From Marinomonas colpomeniae (GTDB lineage: Bacteria > Pseudomonadota > Gammaproteobacteria > Pseudomonadales > Marinomonadaceae), in the NCBI RefSeq assembly GCF_014803385.1, contig NZ_JACYFC010000005.1, forward strand, positions 1-64,000: DNA of 64,000 bases, given 5' to 3'. The notes under the pieces were generated by a model. That model had not been told where the DNA came from, made no database searches, and was given only the letters and a program-made list of their open reading frames with translations. Below are positions 9,625 to 16,669 of the stretch, piece after piece. Numbering within the stretch: the stretch's first letter is position 1; each line of letters opens with the position of its first letter. Both the position numbers and the translations under genes were made by a program.

Positions 9625-9904
9625 AACAGTTAAATCTCGAAAACAAAAAAATTAAAGTGGCCAGAAAGCCACAAAAGGAGCGCAACTTTACAGATAAAAA
9701 AAAGGCTTGTCAGCTTATTTTTTATACAATTTAAAATTCCAATAAACTAATTAACTGCACTCTAAATACCAATCATTCATTCTCTCAGATATTTGGACTA
9801 TCATTATCTTTACTGCCCACTATTTACTGCAATGTTACGACATAAGCATAGTGGTATTTATATAGATTTATCTTAAAAAAATAATATATATCAAGAGATA
9901 ACGC

Positions 9905-10858
9905 ATGAAGAAACCTACTACTCCTAACAATGAAGAAAAGCGCCTTAATGCACTACGTTCTTTAAATGTATTGGATACACTACCAGAAGAACGTTTTGAT
10001 AGACTTACACGGTTAGCAAAGCGAATGTTTGATGTTCCTATGGCTCTTGTTAGCCTCGTCGATGAAGACCGCCAATGGTTTAAATCGTGTGTCGGTATAG
10101 ATATAAGTGAAGCATCAAGAGACATGTCATTTTGCGGCCATGCTATTCTTGGTGATGAAATATTTATCATTACTGACACATTGCAAGACGAACGCTTTTC
10201 AGACAACCCTTTCGTACTAAATTCACCTTATTGCCGCTTCTATGCTGGGTGCCCATTACGTTATGCTGATGGCACAATGCTCGGTACGTTATGCATTATG
10301 GACACAAAACCAAGAACGTTTAATACTGATGACTTGGCTGTCTTAAAGGACTTAGCAGAATTAACAGAGCATGAACTCATGGCTGTTCAATTAGCGACTC
10401 AAGACGAACTTACCAAACTGTCAAACCGAAGAGGCTTCATTAAACTCGCACAAAATAGTTTAGATATTTGTGTACGTCATGACATATCTTCTGCATTGGT
10501 TTTTCTAGACTTAAACAAGTTCAAAGCCATTAACGATATTTTTGGACACGCTGAAGGCGATAAAGCATTGAATGCTTTTTCTAAAATTTTACAAGAAAAT
10601 GTGCGTAAATCAGATGTGGTAGGTCGCTTAGGTGGCGATGAATTTGCTATGTTCTTAACGGATACATCACAGGAAACAGCGGAACAAACCATTTCAAGAT
10701 TGAGAAACTCTCTACAAACACATAATCAAAACTCTCATTCTGAATACGAGATTTCATTCAGTGAAGGCATTGTGGCGATTGATTATGAAAAGGATTTGAA
10801 CCTTGAAAAACTATTAAACCAAGCAGACAGCTTAATGTATGATAAAAAACTTACTTGA
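9905..10858 (+). CDS. GAF-GGDEF diguanylate cyclase
   Basis: 317 residues. An N-terminal GAF sensor (about residues 25-160, with the common RFYAGCPLR block) is joined to a GGDEF domain (about 165-317) that makes cyclic di-GMP from GTP. The active-site GGDEF (243-247) is intact, and an RKSD inhibitory-site motif (234-237) sits five residues before it, so product feedback is expected. No membrane segment is seen, so it is probably a soluble sensor. The ligand of the GAF domain is unknown. It is monocistronic and closed by AT-rich hairpins at 11053-11183. Confidence 0.93.
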   Translation: MKKPTTPNNEEKRLNALRSLNVLDTLPEERFDRLTRLAKRMFDVPMALVSLVDEDRQWFKSCVGIDISEASRDMSFCGHAILGDEIFIITDTLQDERFSDNPFVLNSPYCRFYAGCPLRYADGTMLGTLCIMDTKPRTFNTDDLAVLKDLAELTEHELMAVQLATQDELTKLSNRRGFIKLAQNSLDICVRHDISSALVFLDLNKFKAINDIFGHAEGDKALNAFSKILQENVRKSDVVGRLGGDEFAMFLTDTSQETAEQTISRLRNSLQTHNQNSHSEYEISFSEGIVAIDYEKDLNLEKLLNQADSLMYDKKLT

Positions 10859-11200
10859 TCGCTCAAGTAATATGCATTGAAACCAATGTCTTCAAAAACA
10901 CATCGACTATAAATTTCACCTCAAACTGCCAAATGCATTTTTAAAGACAGTCTCTGGCGACTTAAACATTAAACATATCCTTGAAACGGTAATTGGCACT
11001 AACCATCCTCTAGATAATTAACTCAATTTTACTTTGACCCAATCACCACCACAAAAGAACATGGAAATGTTCTTTTAGAAGAAATTCTACAGCCTCAATG
11101 CCTCGTTAAAAGGCAAACAATATGTTGGCTAAAATAAGCGACGCGGGAACAAAAGCCAACTATTATTTGCCCTGCTTTAACGATTTTTTATATTTTATTT
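10859..11200. other. Intergenic region with two stem-loops
   Basis: No gene is seen. A perfect 10-base hairpin (AAAAGAACAT at 11053-11062, ATGTTCTTTT at 11067-11076) is followed by a long imperfect stem-loop at 11103-11183. The latter has outer arms TCGTTAAA (11103-11110) and TTTAACGA (11176-11183), and inner arms GGCAAACAATATGTTGGCT (11112-11130) and AGCCAACTATTATTTGCC (11154-11171). Six T follow on the plus strand. It probably terminates the diguanylate cyclase transcript. Its size and its loop (AAGCGACGCGGG) recall the attC sites further right, but it lacks proper core boxes. Confidence 0.6.
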
Positions 11201-11608
11201 TTATCGTTGAACCAAACTAAACCAGTTTCCAGAGTTGTCTATGCCCATAGCTTCAACGCCATATAGCTGCTCTGTAGGAGGCTGGATAAACTCCACACCT
11301 TTAGCCACAAGCTCTTCGTACGTTTTTTGGCAATTTCCAGTCTCGAAAACACCAGCTCCAAATGCACCTTCTTCGATTAAACTTCGTATTTTTTCGGCCG
11401 CGTCTTTGGTGAACATCGGCCCTTCTTTTGGCTCTGCCAATACTAGCTGAGTTTGTGGTTTAGATTTTGGGTATACCGTTAGCCACCGAAAATCTCCTTC
11501 AATTTTCATATCATCACCGACCTCGAAACCGAGCTTATTTTTATAAAAATCGAGCGCTTCTTCCTGATCAAGTACGTATATTGTTGTATGTGCTATGGAT
11601 GTGATCAT
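11201..11608 (-). CDS. VOC (glyoxalase/bleomycin-resistance) family protein
   Basis: 135 residues forming the two beta-alpha-beta-beta-beta units of the vicinal oxygen chelate fold (ITSIAHTTIYVLDQEEALDFYKNKLGF.. and GNCQKTYEELVAKGVEF..). His7, an early position commonly used as metal ligand, is present. Function cannot be set from sequence: lyase, dioxygenase or small-molecule binding are all found in this family. It lies 71 bases downstream of the AraC-type regulator on the same strand, so the pair is probably co-transcribed or regulator plus target. Confidence 0.85.
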   Translation of the reverse strand: MITSIAHTTIYVLDQEEALDFYKNKLGFEVGDDMKIEGDFRWLTVYPKSKPQTQLVLAEPKEGPMFTKDAAEKIRSLIEEGAFGAGVFETGNCQKTYEELVAKGVEFIQPPTEQLYGVEAMGIDNSGNWFSLVQR

Positions 11609-11679
11609 CTATATATTCCCTGTTGTTAATTAATCTTTATCATATAGAAATAATCAAAATGGTATTTCTCCAATATTGC

Positions 11680-12099
11680 TCAATTAGACAATTTACCTAA
11701 AAAATTATATGCATAACATGCCGGTATAGCTTGCGAGGGAAAACGGTACGCTTCAGAAGACAAAGCCCAAAGCTTACGACGATATAAAGTAGGTGCAACA
11801 CCAACTTGTTTTAAAAATAATGAAGAAAAGCTACCAAGACTTGTGTAACCCACTTCCTCGCAAATTTCTGAGACACTAAAATTCCCCGTAATAAGCATTT
11901 TTTTAGCTTGTTCGACTCTAAGCCGAATCAAAAATTCGTTAGGCGTTTCTCCATAAGTATCCTTAAAAACACGCAAAAAATGATAAGGTGACATATAAGA
12001 ACACTTTGCTATGCCTGATAAGCTGAGCGGTGCTTGATAATTATTAGCAATATAATCCCTACCAATATTTAATCTTTCAAATTTATAGCTCGTAGCCAT
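11680..12099 (-). CDS. AraC-family regulator, DNA-binding domain only
   Basis: About 139 residues, consisting almost entirely of the two helix-turn-helix AraC/XylS domain (SLSGIAKCSYMSPYHFLRVF.. and FSVSEICEEVGYTSLGSFSSLF). The sensor domain found in full-length members is absent. I start it at the ATG at 12099, which has AAGGA eight bases upstream; an in-frame GTG at 12120 lacks this. The start lies 27 bases inside the right boundary of an attC site (12126-12194), as expected for the first gene of an integron cassette. It probably controls the VOC gene downstream. Confidence 0.85.
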   Translation of the reverse strand: MATSYKFERLNIGRDYIANNYQAPLSLSGIAKCSYMSPYHFLRVFKDTYGETPNEFLIRLRVEQAKKMLITGNFSVSEICEEVGYTSLGSFSSLFLKQVGVAPTLYRRKLWALSSEAYRFPSQAIPACYAYNFLGKLSN

Positions 12100-12125
12100 A
12101 AGATATATTCCTTGAGCCACTTAAA

Positions 12126-12194
12126 ATATAACGCCGCCATAATTTGCCGCTTGAAGCGCAGCGTAAAGCGGTCAAATTGATGGCTTTGTTAGAC
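12126..12194 (-). repeat. attC: Integron attC recombination site (69 bases)
   Basis: On the minus strand it begins with GTCTAAC (12194-12188), a perfect R'' core (RYYYAAC). It ends with GTTATAT (12132-12126), which has one mismatch to the R' core (GTTRRRY). Between them lies an imperfect palindrome (CGCTTTACGCTG / GCGCTTCAAGCGG). The stop codon of the cassette gene at 12189 lies inside the R'' box, a common arrangement in gene cassettes. Confidence 0.8.
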
Positions 12195-12623
12195 GCCATT
12201 GCAAAAGCTGTAAAATATACTTGCTAAAGGGTTACCATAACCCCAAATGAACGTACCAATCACGGCAAGCCCTACTTCAATATGTGTATACCTTTTCCGC
12301 TGTGCTTGTATACGATTTTTAGCTTTCTCTTCGTCCACGTTGTAATAAAGTACTAACTTTACTTTTGAGAAATCTGTTTCAGAGGTTATTGGCTCCAAGG
12401 TTTCTTTACACTTTCTCTCATAATCTGCCATCTTTTGGATGAACTCTTCATCTCTATCAACCCTGTCGCGCCAGAAAAAGCATAAAGCAACAATAACTAT
12501 GAGAGAGCCTGATCTTTCCAACCATTGCCAATCTGATTTAATAAATGACAAGGCAAAGCCAAATAAAATACACGCAAGACCAGCAAGAAAAACTTTCCAC
12601 TCATATTTATCTTTGGGATACAT
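12189..12623 (-). CDS. Cassette-borne small membrane protein, unknown function
   Basis: 144 residues. Two hydrophobic segments near the N-terminus (VFLAGLACILFGFALSFI and SGSLIVIVALCFFW) and a third near the C-terminus (VGLAVIGTFIWGYG) flank a charged cytosolic stretch rich in E, K and R. I do not recognise a family. The start is ATG at 12623 with AAGGAG six bases upstream; the frame is open further upstream, but that part would translate the attC site and is rejected. The stop codon lies in the R'' box of the attC site at 12126-12194. It is therefore the single gene of one integron cassette, bounded by attC sites on both sides. Confidence 0.7.
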   Translation of the reverse strand: MYPKDKYEWKVFLAGLACILFGFALSFIKSDWQWLERSGSLIVIVALCFFWRDRVDRDEEFIQKMADYERKCKETLEPITSETDFSKVKLVLYYNVDEEKAKNRIQAQRKRYTHIEVGLAVIGTFIWGYGNPLASIFYSFCNGV

Positions 12624-12637
12624 CGATGCTCCTTGCC

Positions 12638-12748
12638 GTCTAACGCCGAGTGCAGCGGCAGTTTGTGGAGTGGCTTTTTGTGCAAGCGTAGCGTCCCGCG
12701 CAAAAGGAGCCACGGAACAAACTGTCCGACTGACACGTATTGTTAGGC
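12638..12748 (-). repeat. attC: Integron attC recombination site (111 bases)
   Basis: On the minus strand it starts with GCCTAAC (12748-12742) and ends with GTTAGAC (12644-12638). Both match the R''/R' consensus (RYYYAAC and GTTRRRY) perfectly. In between is a long imperfect palindrome with arms CAGTTTGT / ACAAACTG and GTGGCT / AGCCAC, and a central AAGCGTAGCGTCCCGCG loop. Size and architecture are those of the longer attC sites. The stop codon of the gene at 12743 is inside the R'' box. Confidence 0.9.
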
Positions 12749-13030
12749 ATGGCCATTTTCTATTGCCTCTTTATGGCTTAGAAGTAACTCTGAAATTTCT
12801 CTAGCATTACTTTCTTCACCCTCTAGACCCATACTATTTCTTTCGATATCTTGCATTTTTTCGATGAGCTTGACCGAATCGCCAAGTTTCAGGATTTGCA
12901 GTATAGAAGATACATAAGGTCGATATTCTGCTCGCGCAGAGACGTAATGATTTATACCAATTGGGTCCCATTTATAATACAGAACTTCATCAACTCTACG
13001 CTCTAGCTCATCAGGTTTAAATCTATCCAT
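12743..13030 (-). CDS. Cassette-borne small soluble protein, unknown function
   Basis: 95 residues, no signal or membrane segment, mostly helical and acidic. The motif WDPIGINHYVSARAEYRPYV near the N-terminus (Asp-Pro-Ile-Gly and a later Glu-Tyr) is shared, as far as I recall, with a widespread group of small bacterial hypotheticals (DUF1871-like); I cannot confirm this. Its TAA stop lies inside the GCCTAAC core of the attC site at 12638-12748. A single core-like GTTAGGC lies 38 bases upstream of its ATG. Both facts make it the gene of an integron cassette. Confidence 0.7.
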   Translation of the reverse strand: MDRFKPDELERRVDEVLYYKWDPIGINHYVSARAEYRPYVSSILQILKLGDSVKLIEKMQDIERNSMGLEGEESNAREISELLLSHKEAIENGHA

Positions 13031-13067
13031 CTATTCTCACTCTAAATTCTTGCTTTACGCTTGAAAC

Positions 13068-13074
13068 GCCTAAC
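13068..13074 (-). repeat. Isolated integron core box (R'-type)
   Basis: The minus strand reads GTTAGGC, a perfect GTTRRRY box, 38 bases upstream of the first cassette gene. No matching RYYYAAC partner or long palindrome is seen within about 150 bases upstream. It may be the recombined end of a lost attC or attI site. Confidence 0.5.
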
Positions 13075-13483
13075 ATTTTAATAGTGCGCATGCGCGTTTA
13101 CACATTTTCAAAACCCTCTAAATATCCCTATAACTAACTGAATTTTCAGTATTTTATAAAATTATTCACAAAATTCAAAAATGGATAAACGAGCGTGCGC
13201 GTTATCACTTTTATCCACAGCGCGTTATCTCTACGCGTAGAATTCTTAATCATTGATATTAGTAGACTTTTTTATTTCCTACCAGTGTAAACGCGCATAA
13301 TCGAATTATTAAATATGGAAAAACGAGCAATGAATAGGTTAATTAAAAAATAGTCAGCTGGTTAATACAATTAAACTATTATGATAATCAACCGGAATCA
13401 AACACAGTTTGCCCCACTATATCGCCTACAGATAAGATAAAGTGAATTGAACGAGTGAGGTCAAACGGCAATATAACACAGTG
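13075..13483. other. Gene-free region with inverted and direct repeats
   Basis: No coding region is apparent. A perfect 14-base inverted repeat, ATGCGCGTTTACAC (13090-13103) and GTGTAAACGCGCAT (13285-13298), bounds about 209 bases. Within and beside it are two direct repeats: GCGCGTTATC at 13197-13206 and 13220-13229, and ATGGAWAAACGAGC at 13181-13194 and 13315-13328 (one mismatch). This could be a non-autonomous mobile element (MITE-like), or a set of protein binding sites. It lies directly outside the cassette cluster. Confidence 0.5.
13090..13298. repeat. 14-base perfect inverted repeat pair bounding 209 bases
   Basis: The two arms (13090-13103 and 13285-13298) are exact reverse complements. 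The left arm is itself part of a larger palindromic GCGCATGCGC. No target-site duplication could be recognised at the ends, and no transposase is enclosed. Confidence 0.6.
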
Positions 13484-13679
13484 AAATTTGCTTTGTTCAA
13501 TTACCCCATGGGCTAGTACCCTAAGAACCCCATCCTTAGTCTTCCCCTTGAAGTAAAAGAGGAAGCAACTAGGTCCTCGCTAGTAGGACGGAAAGATGCT
13601 TATGAATACAAAGCGTTTGGATGGAACCCAAAGTACAGGCACAAAAAAACCGCTACGATTCACATCCTAGCGGTTTTTT
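13484..13679 (+). ncRNA. Candidate structured small RNA ending in an intrinsic terminator
   Basis: About 195 bases without an open frame, rich in local hairpins in succession: GGGCTAGTACCC; CTAAG..CTTAG around a C-rich loop; CTTCCCCTT..AAGAGGAAG; GTCCT..AGGAC; and finally the terminator at 13643-13679 followed by T. A possible promoter (TTGAAC 13447-13452, TATAAC 13472-13477, spacer 19, suboptimal) would give a start near 13484. Several GGA triplets lie in or near hairpin loops. I do not recognise the family. Orientation is inferred from the promoter and terminator, and the terminator also serves ilvH from the other side. Confidence 0.45.
13643..13679. terminator. Bidirectional terminator downstream of ilvH
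   Basis: ACCGCTA / TAGCGGT stem flanked by seven A on the left and six T on the right, 22 bases after the ilvH stop. Both strands give a stem followed by a T run. Confidence 0.85.
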
Positions 13680-13701
13680 AATTTATTGATTTAAAAAGGA
13701 A

Positions 13702-14193
13702 TTAAATCGTTAAAATTTTCTCACCACGTGCCACACCAGATACACCAGTACGAACCACTTCTAGCAAATGAGCGCCACCCAATGCTTGAAGGAAACCATC
13801 TAATTTATCTGACTCGCCCGCAAGTTGAACGGTGTAGATAGACGGTGTCATATCCACAATGCTACCACGGAAGATATCGACAGTACGTTTCACTTCGGCA
13901 CGCTGTGCGCCCGTTGCACGCACTTTCACCAACATTAGCTCACGTTCAATGTGCGCGCCTTCTGTTAGATCGACCAACTTAATCACATCAATAAGCTTAT
14001 TAAGCTGCTTGGTGATTTGCTCAACCACTTGGTCGGAACCATAAGTGGTTAGCGTTAAGCGTGACAAGGTTGGATCATCCGTCGCGGCTACGTTCAATGA
14101 TTCGATGTTAAAGTTACGCTGAGAAAACAAACCTACAACACGCGACAAAGCACCCGGCTCGTTTTCCATTAATACAGATATAATGTGTCTCAT
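13702..14193 (-). CDS. ilvH: Acetolactate synthase small (regulatory) subunit
   Basis: 163 residues, the usual length. An N-terminal ACT domain (RHIISVLMENEPGALSRVVGLFSQRNFNI) binds valine for feedback inhibition, and the C-terminal domain (MLVKVRATGAQRAEVKRTVDIFRG) activates the catalytic subunit. It starts immediately after the ilvI stop on the minus strand (one-base gap), so the two are translated as a unit. A terminator follows at 13643-13679. Confidence 0.97.
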   Translation of the reverse strand: MRHIISVLMENEPGALSRVVGLFSQRNFNIESLNVAATDDPTLSRLTLTTYGSDQVVEQITKQLNKLIDVIKLVDLTEGAHIERELMLVKVRATGAQRAEVKRTVDIFRGSIVDMTPSIYTVQLAGESDKLDGFLQALGGAHLLEVVRTGVSGVARGEKILTI

Positions 14194-14194
14194 A

Positions 14195-15907
14195 TTAAGT
14201 ACGCTCCGTTTTGCTCAAGAACATATCGCGCATTGCACCACGAGGCACTTGCATTGGATACACATGTTCATCTGGATCTACGTAACAGTTAATGAAGACT
14301 AGGTTGTCTGTCATTGCAAACGCTTCTTCCATTTTGCTATCAAGCTCGTCTTTTGTTCGGATCTCAACATACTTATGACGATACGCATCCATAAGAATTT
14401 TGAAATCTGGCAAAGAGTCCATGAATGAGTTCGAGTAACGACCTTCATAATTCATGTCTTGCCATTGGCGAACCATGCCTAAATAACCATTATTCAAACA
14501 TAATATTTTAACAGGCAAACCGTATTGTAAGCAGGTTGAAAGCTCTTGAATATTCATTTGAATACTGCCTTCGCCTGTTACACATACAACGGTTTCTTTT
14601 GGAAAGTTTAACTTCACGCCCATTGCAGCAGGAAGACCAAAGCCCATTGTTCCTAAACCGCCAGAGTTAATCCAACGATTAGGTTTATCGAACTTGTAAT
14701 ACTGAGCAGCAAACATTTGATGCTGACCTACATCAGACGCAACAAAAGCATCGCCTTTAGTTGCTCGCCAGCAAGCTTCAACTGCCGCTTGTGGTTTAAT
14801 CTTGTCACTGCTCGTATCGTAGCGGCCACCATGAACAGCACGCCATTCTTCAATTTGCTTCCACCAGCTAACCAATGCTTCCGTATTAGAACTTTCGCCC
14901 TTCGTTAACGACAACATTTCTTCTAATACTTGAGTAATAGGGCCAACAATTGGAACGTCTGCTCGAATCGTTTTAGAAATAGCCGCTGGATCAATGTCTA
15001 TATGGATGATTTTAGCGCTAGGGCAGAATTTGTCTGGATCGTTCGTTACACGGTCATCGAAACGAGCACCAACGGCTAGAATCACATCACTGTGATGCAT
15101 GGTCATGTTTGCTTCGTAACTACCGTGCATTCCCAACATACCAACAAATTGCTTATCGGTTCCAGGATAGCCACCTAAACCCATTAGAGTATTTGTTACT
15201 GGAACATTAAGAGATTTTGCAAGGTTTATAAGTAGCTCAGATGCGCCACCCATAATCACACCACCGCCAGCATAAATAATCGGGCGTTTGGCTGCTAGCA
15301 ATAAATCAACCGCTTTTTTAATTTGTCCGCTGTGGCCTTTTGTTGGTGGCGTGTAAGAACGCAAAGAGACCGTTTCAGGATAGACGTACTCGAATTTTTC
15401 ACTCGGTACAGCCATATCTTTTGGAATATCGATAACGACAGGACCCGGTCGACCTGAATTGGCAATGTAGTAAGCCTTTTTCATGATCATCGGAATTTCT
15501 GAAGGGTGCTTAACGGTGAAGCTGTGTTTGACTATAGGACGAGAAACACCAATCATGTCAGTTTCTTGGAAAGCATCCTCACCAATCAGGTAACTCATAA
15601 CCTGACCGCAAATAATCACCATTGGAATGGAATCCATGTAGGCAGTTGCGATACCTGTTACCGTATTAGTTGCACCTGGTCCAGACGTTACAAGTACCGT
15701 ACCGGTTTTACCCGTCGCACGCGCATAACCATCTGCCATGTGCGTTGCCGCTTGTTCGTGCCTAACCAGAATATGTTTTACCGCAGTCTGTCGATGCAAT
15801 GCATCGTAAATATGAAGTGCGGCACCACCTGGGTAACCGTAAATGTATTCAACTCCCTCATCTTTGAGAAAGCGGGCGATCATTTCACCACCAGATAATA
15901 ACTCCAC
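14195..15907 (-). CDS. ilvI: Acetolactate synthase large (catalytic) subunit
   Basis: 570 residues. A thiamine-diphosphate and FAD enzyme that condenses two pyruvates, or pyruvate and 2-oxobutyrate, in branched-chain amino-acid synthesis. The catalytic glutamate lies in [21 protein letters not shown]; the ThDP/Mg motif reads [14 protein letters not shown]. The Asp-to-Glu form of this motif (GEGS) is, as I recall, also seen in pseudomonads and is not a defect. The start is GTG at 15907 with GAGGG upstream. ilvH follows. Confidence 0.97.
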   Translation of the reverse strand: MELLSGGEMIARFLKDEGVEYIYGYPGGAALHIYDALHRQTAVKHILVRHEQAATHMADGYARATGKTGTVLVTSGPGATNTVTGIATAYMDSIPMVIICGQVMSYLIGEDAFQETDMIGVSRPIVKHSFTVKHPSEIPMIMKKAYYIANSGRPGPVVIDIPKDMAVPSEKFEYVYPETVSLRSYTPPTKGHSGQIKKAVDLLLAAKRPIIYAGGGVIMGGASELLINLAKSLNVPVTNTLMGLGGYPGTDKQFVGMLGMHGSYEANMTMHHSDVILAVGARFDDRVTNDPDKFCPSAKIIHIDIDPAAISKTIRADVPIVGPITQVLEEMLSLTKGESSNTEALVSWWKQIEEWRAVHGGRYDTSSDKIKPQAAVEACWRATKGDAFVASDVGQHQMFAAQYYKFDKPNRWINSGGLGTMGFGLPAAMGVKLNFPKETVVCVTGEGSIQMNIQELSTCLQYGLPVKILCLNNGYLGMVRQWQDMNYEGRYSNSFMDSLPDFKILMDAYRHKYVEIRTKDELDSKMEEAFAMTDNLVFINCYVDPDEHVYPMQVPRGAMRDMFLSKTERT

Positions 15908-16347
15908 CTTGTTTACCCTCTATAGTATTCGTCTGTCTTTTATTTTTAATGTGGCTATTGTAACCGCATAAGACAAGCAGATTAAAGTTGATAGAACGAT
16001 GTTTGCAAAACTAACTGAGGAAACTACTAAATAAGATACTAAAATAGGAGCACTCAAACGCAATAAATCGCAGTTTTTACACTGCCCGCGTCTTTTCGCG
16101 AGGATAAGCATGAGACAACAGTATTGCGTCATCTGATACTTGTGCTTAATCAGAATGAATCTGATTGAGATGAGCTAGTGGCTCATAAAAAGGATGCATC
16201 GACAGGGTGGCGTCGATTTATATAGGCTTACATTCTCGCTTTGCACCTTGTCTTTGTCAACACAAAGCACCTAGAACAACGATAAATACTTGCTCTAACC
16301 CACACTTCATGGTGTCATAGCCAAATAATTTGATAAGGAGTTTTAAC
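15908..16347. other. Divergent region between ilvI and an orphan gene, with serial inverted repeats
   Basis: No convincing gene. A hydrophobic 70-codon frame on the minus strand (15920-16132) is probably chance. Four short inverted repeats follow each other: AATCAGA/TCTGATT (16148-16166), ATGAGC/GCTCAT (16170-16186), ATCGAC/GTCGAT (16198-16217) and CTTTGT/ACAAAG (16252-16267). They could be operators for ilvIH or a structured 5' leader of the gene at 16348. No promoter could be picked with confidence. Confidence 0.45.
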
Positions 16348-16608
16348 ATGGCTAATGAGCTCAACAAACAACGCGTTATTGACGAATTTTTACGCTGCTT
16401 CCGTAAAATGCTTATGGACCCTGAACTTGCTGGTGAATTGACTCGCATTGCGAAAGAAAATATCAATGAACCTAATGCTTACGAACGCATCGCTGAAGAA
16501 GTGTCGAGCCAAACGACATTGAAAATTCAAGAAGATCATACAGACGCTGATCGCATGTTCATCAAACTGTTGATGGATGTGGTAAAAGGCGACTCTCAGC
16601 TTTACTAA
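16348..16608 (+). CDS. Conserved-looking 86-residue protein, unknown function
   Basis: A small, soluble, charged, probably all-helical protein (ELNKQRVIDEFLRCFRKMLMD.., ending KLLMDVVKGDSQLY). There are no membrane segments or metal motifs and a single Cys (Cys18). The start ATG at 16348 is well supported by AAGGAG eight bases upstream; an in-frame ATG 18 bases earlier lacks this. I do not recognise the family. It lies 440 bases from the divergent ilvI and is followed by a strong hairpin and queG on the same strand. Codon use is like its neighbours. Confidence 0.75.
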   Translation: MANELNKQRVIDEFLRCFRKMLMDPELAGELTRIAKENINEPNAYERIAEEVSSQTTLKIQEDHTDADRMFIKLLMDVVKGDSQLY

Positions 16609-16619
16609 TTCACGATCCT

Positions 16620-16652
16620 CCTCACTTGGTTGATAACACCAACCTAGTGAGG
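16620..16652 (+). terminator. Strong hairpin between the 86-residue gene and queG
   Basis: Arms 16620-16632 and 16640-16652 pair at 12 of 13 positions around a seven-base loop, but only a weak T content follows (ACTATTTC). It ends 17 bases before the TTG start of queG. It could be a processing or attenuation element rather than a full terminator. Confidence 0.55.
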
Positions 16653-16669
16653 ACTATTTCGGTATTCAC

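Noticed and set aside
12624..12713. 30-residue N-terminal extension of the cassette membrane protein
   Set aside because: It translates the attC site itself; a good ribosome site and ATG lie at 12623.
12439..12804. Plus-strand open frame of about 121 codons
   Set aside because: It runs antisense to the cassette genes and across the attC palindrome; no ribosome site and no protein-like composition.
14195..15907. IlvI motif GEGS in place of GDGS, considered as a defect
   Set aside because: The same form is, from memory, usual in pseudomonad IlvI; the rest of the protein is intact.
15920..16132. Hydrophobic, Leu/Ile/Val-rich 70-codon frame upstream of ilvI, considered as an attenuation leader peptide
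   Set aside because: No run of regulatory codons and no terminator/antiterminator pair before ilvI; too long for a leader peptide. Probably chance.
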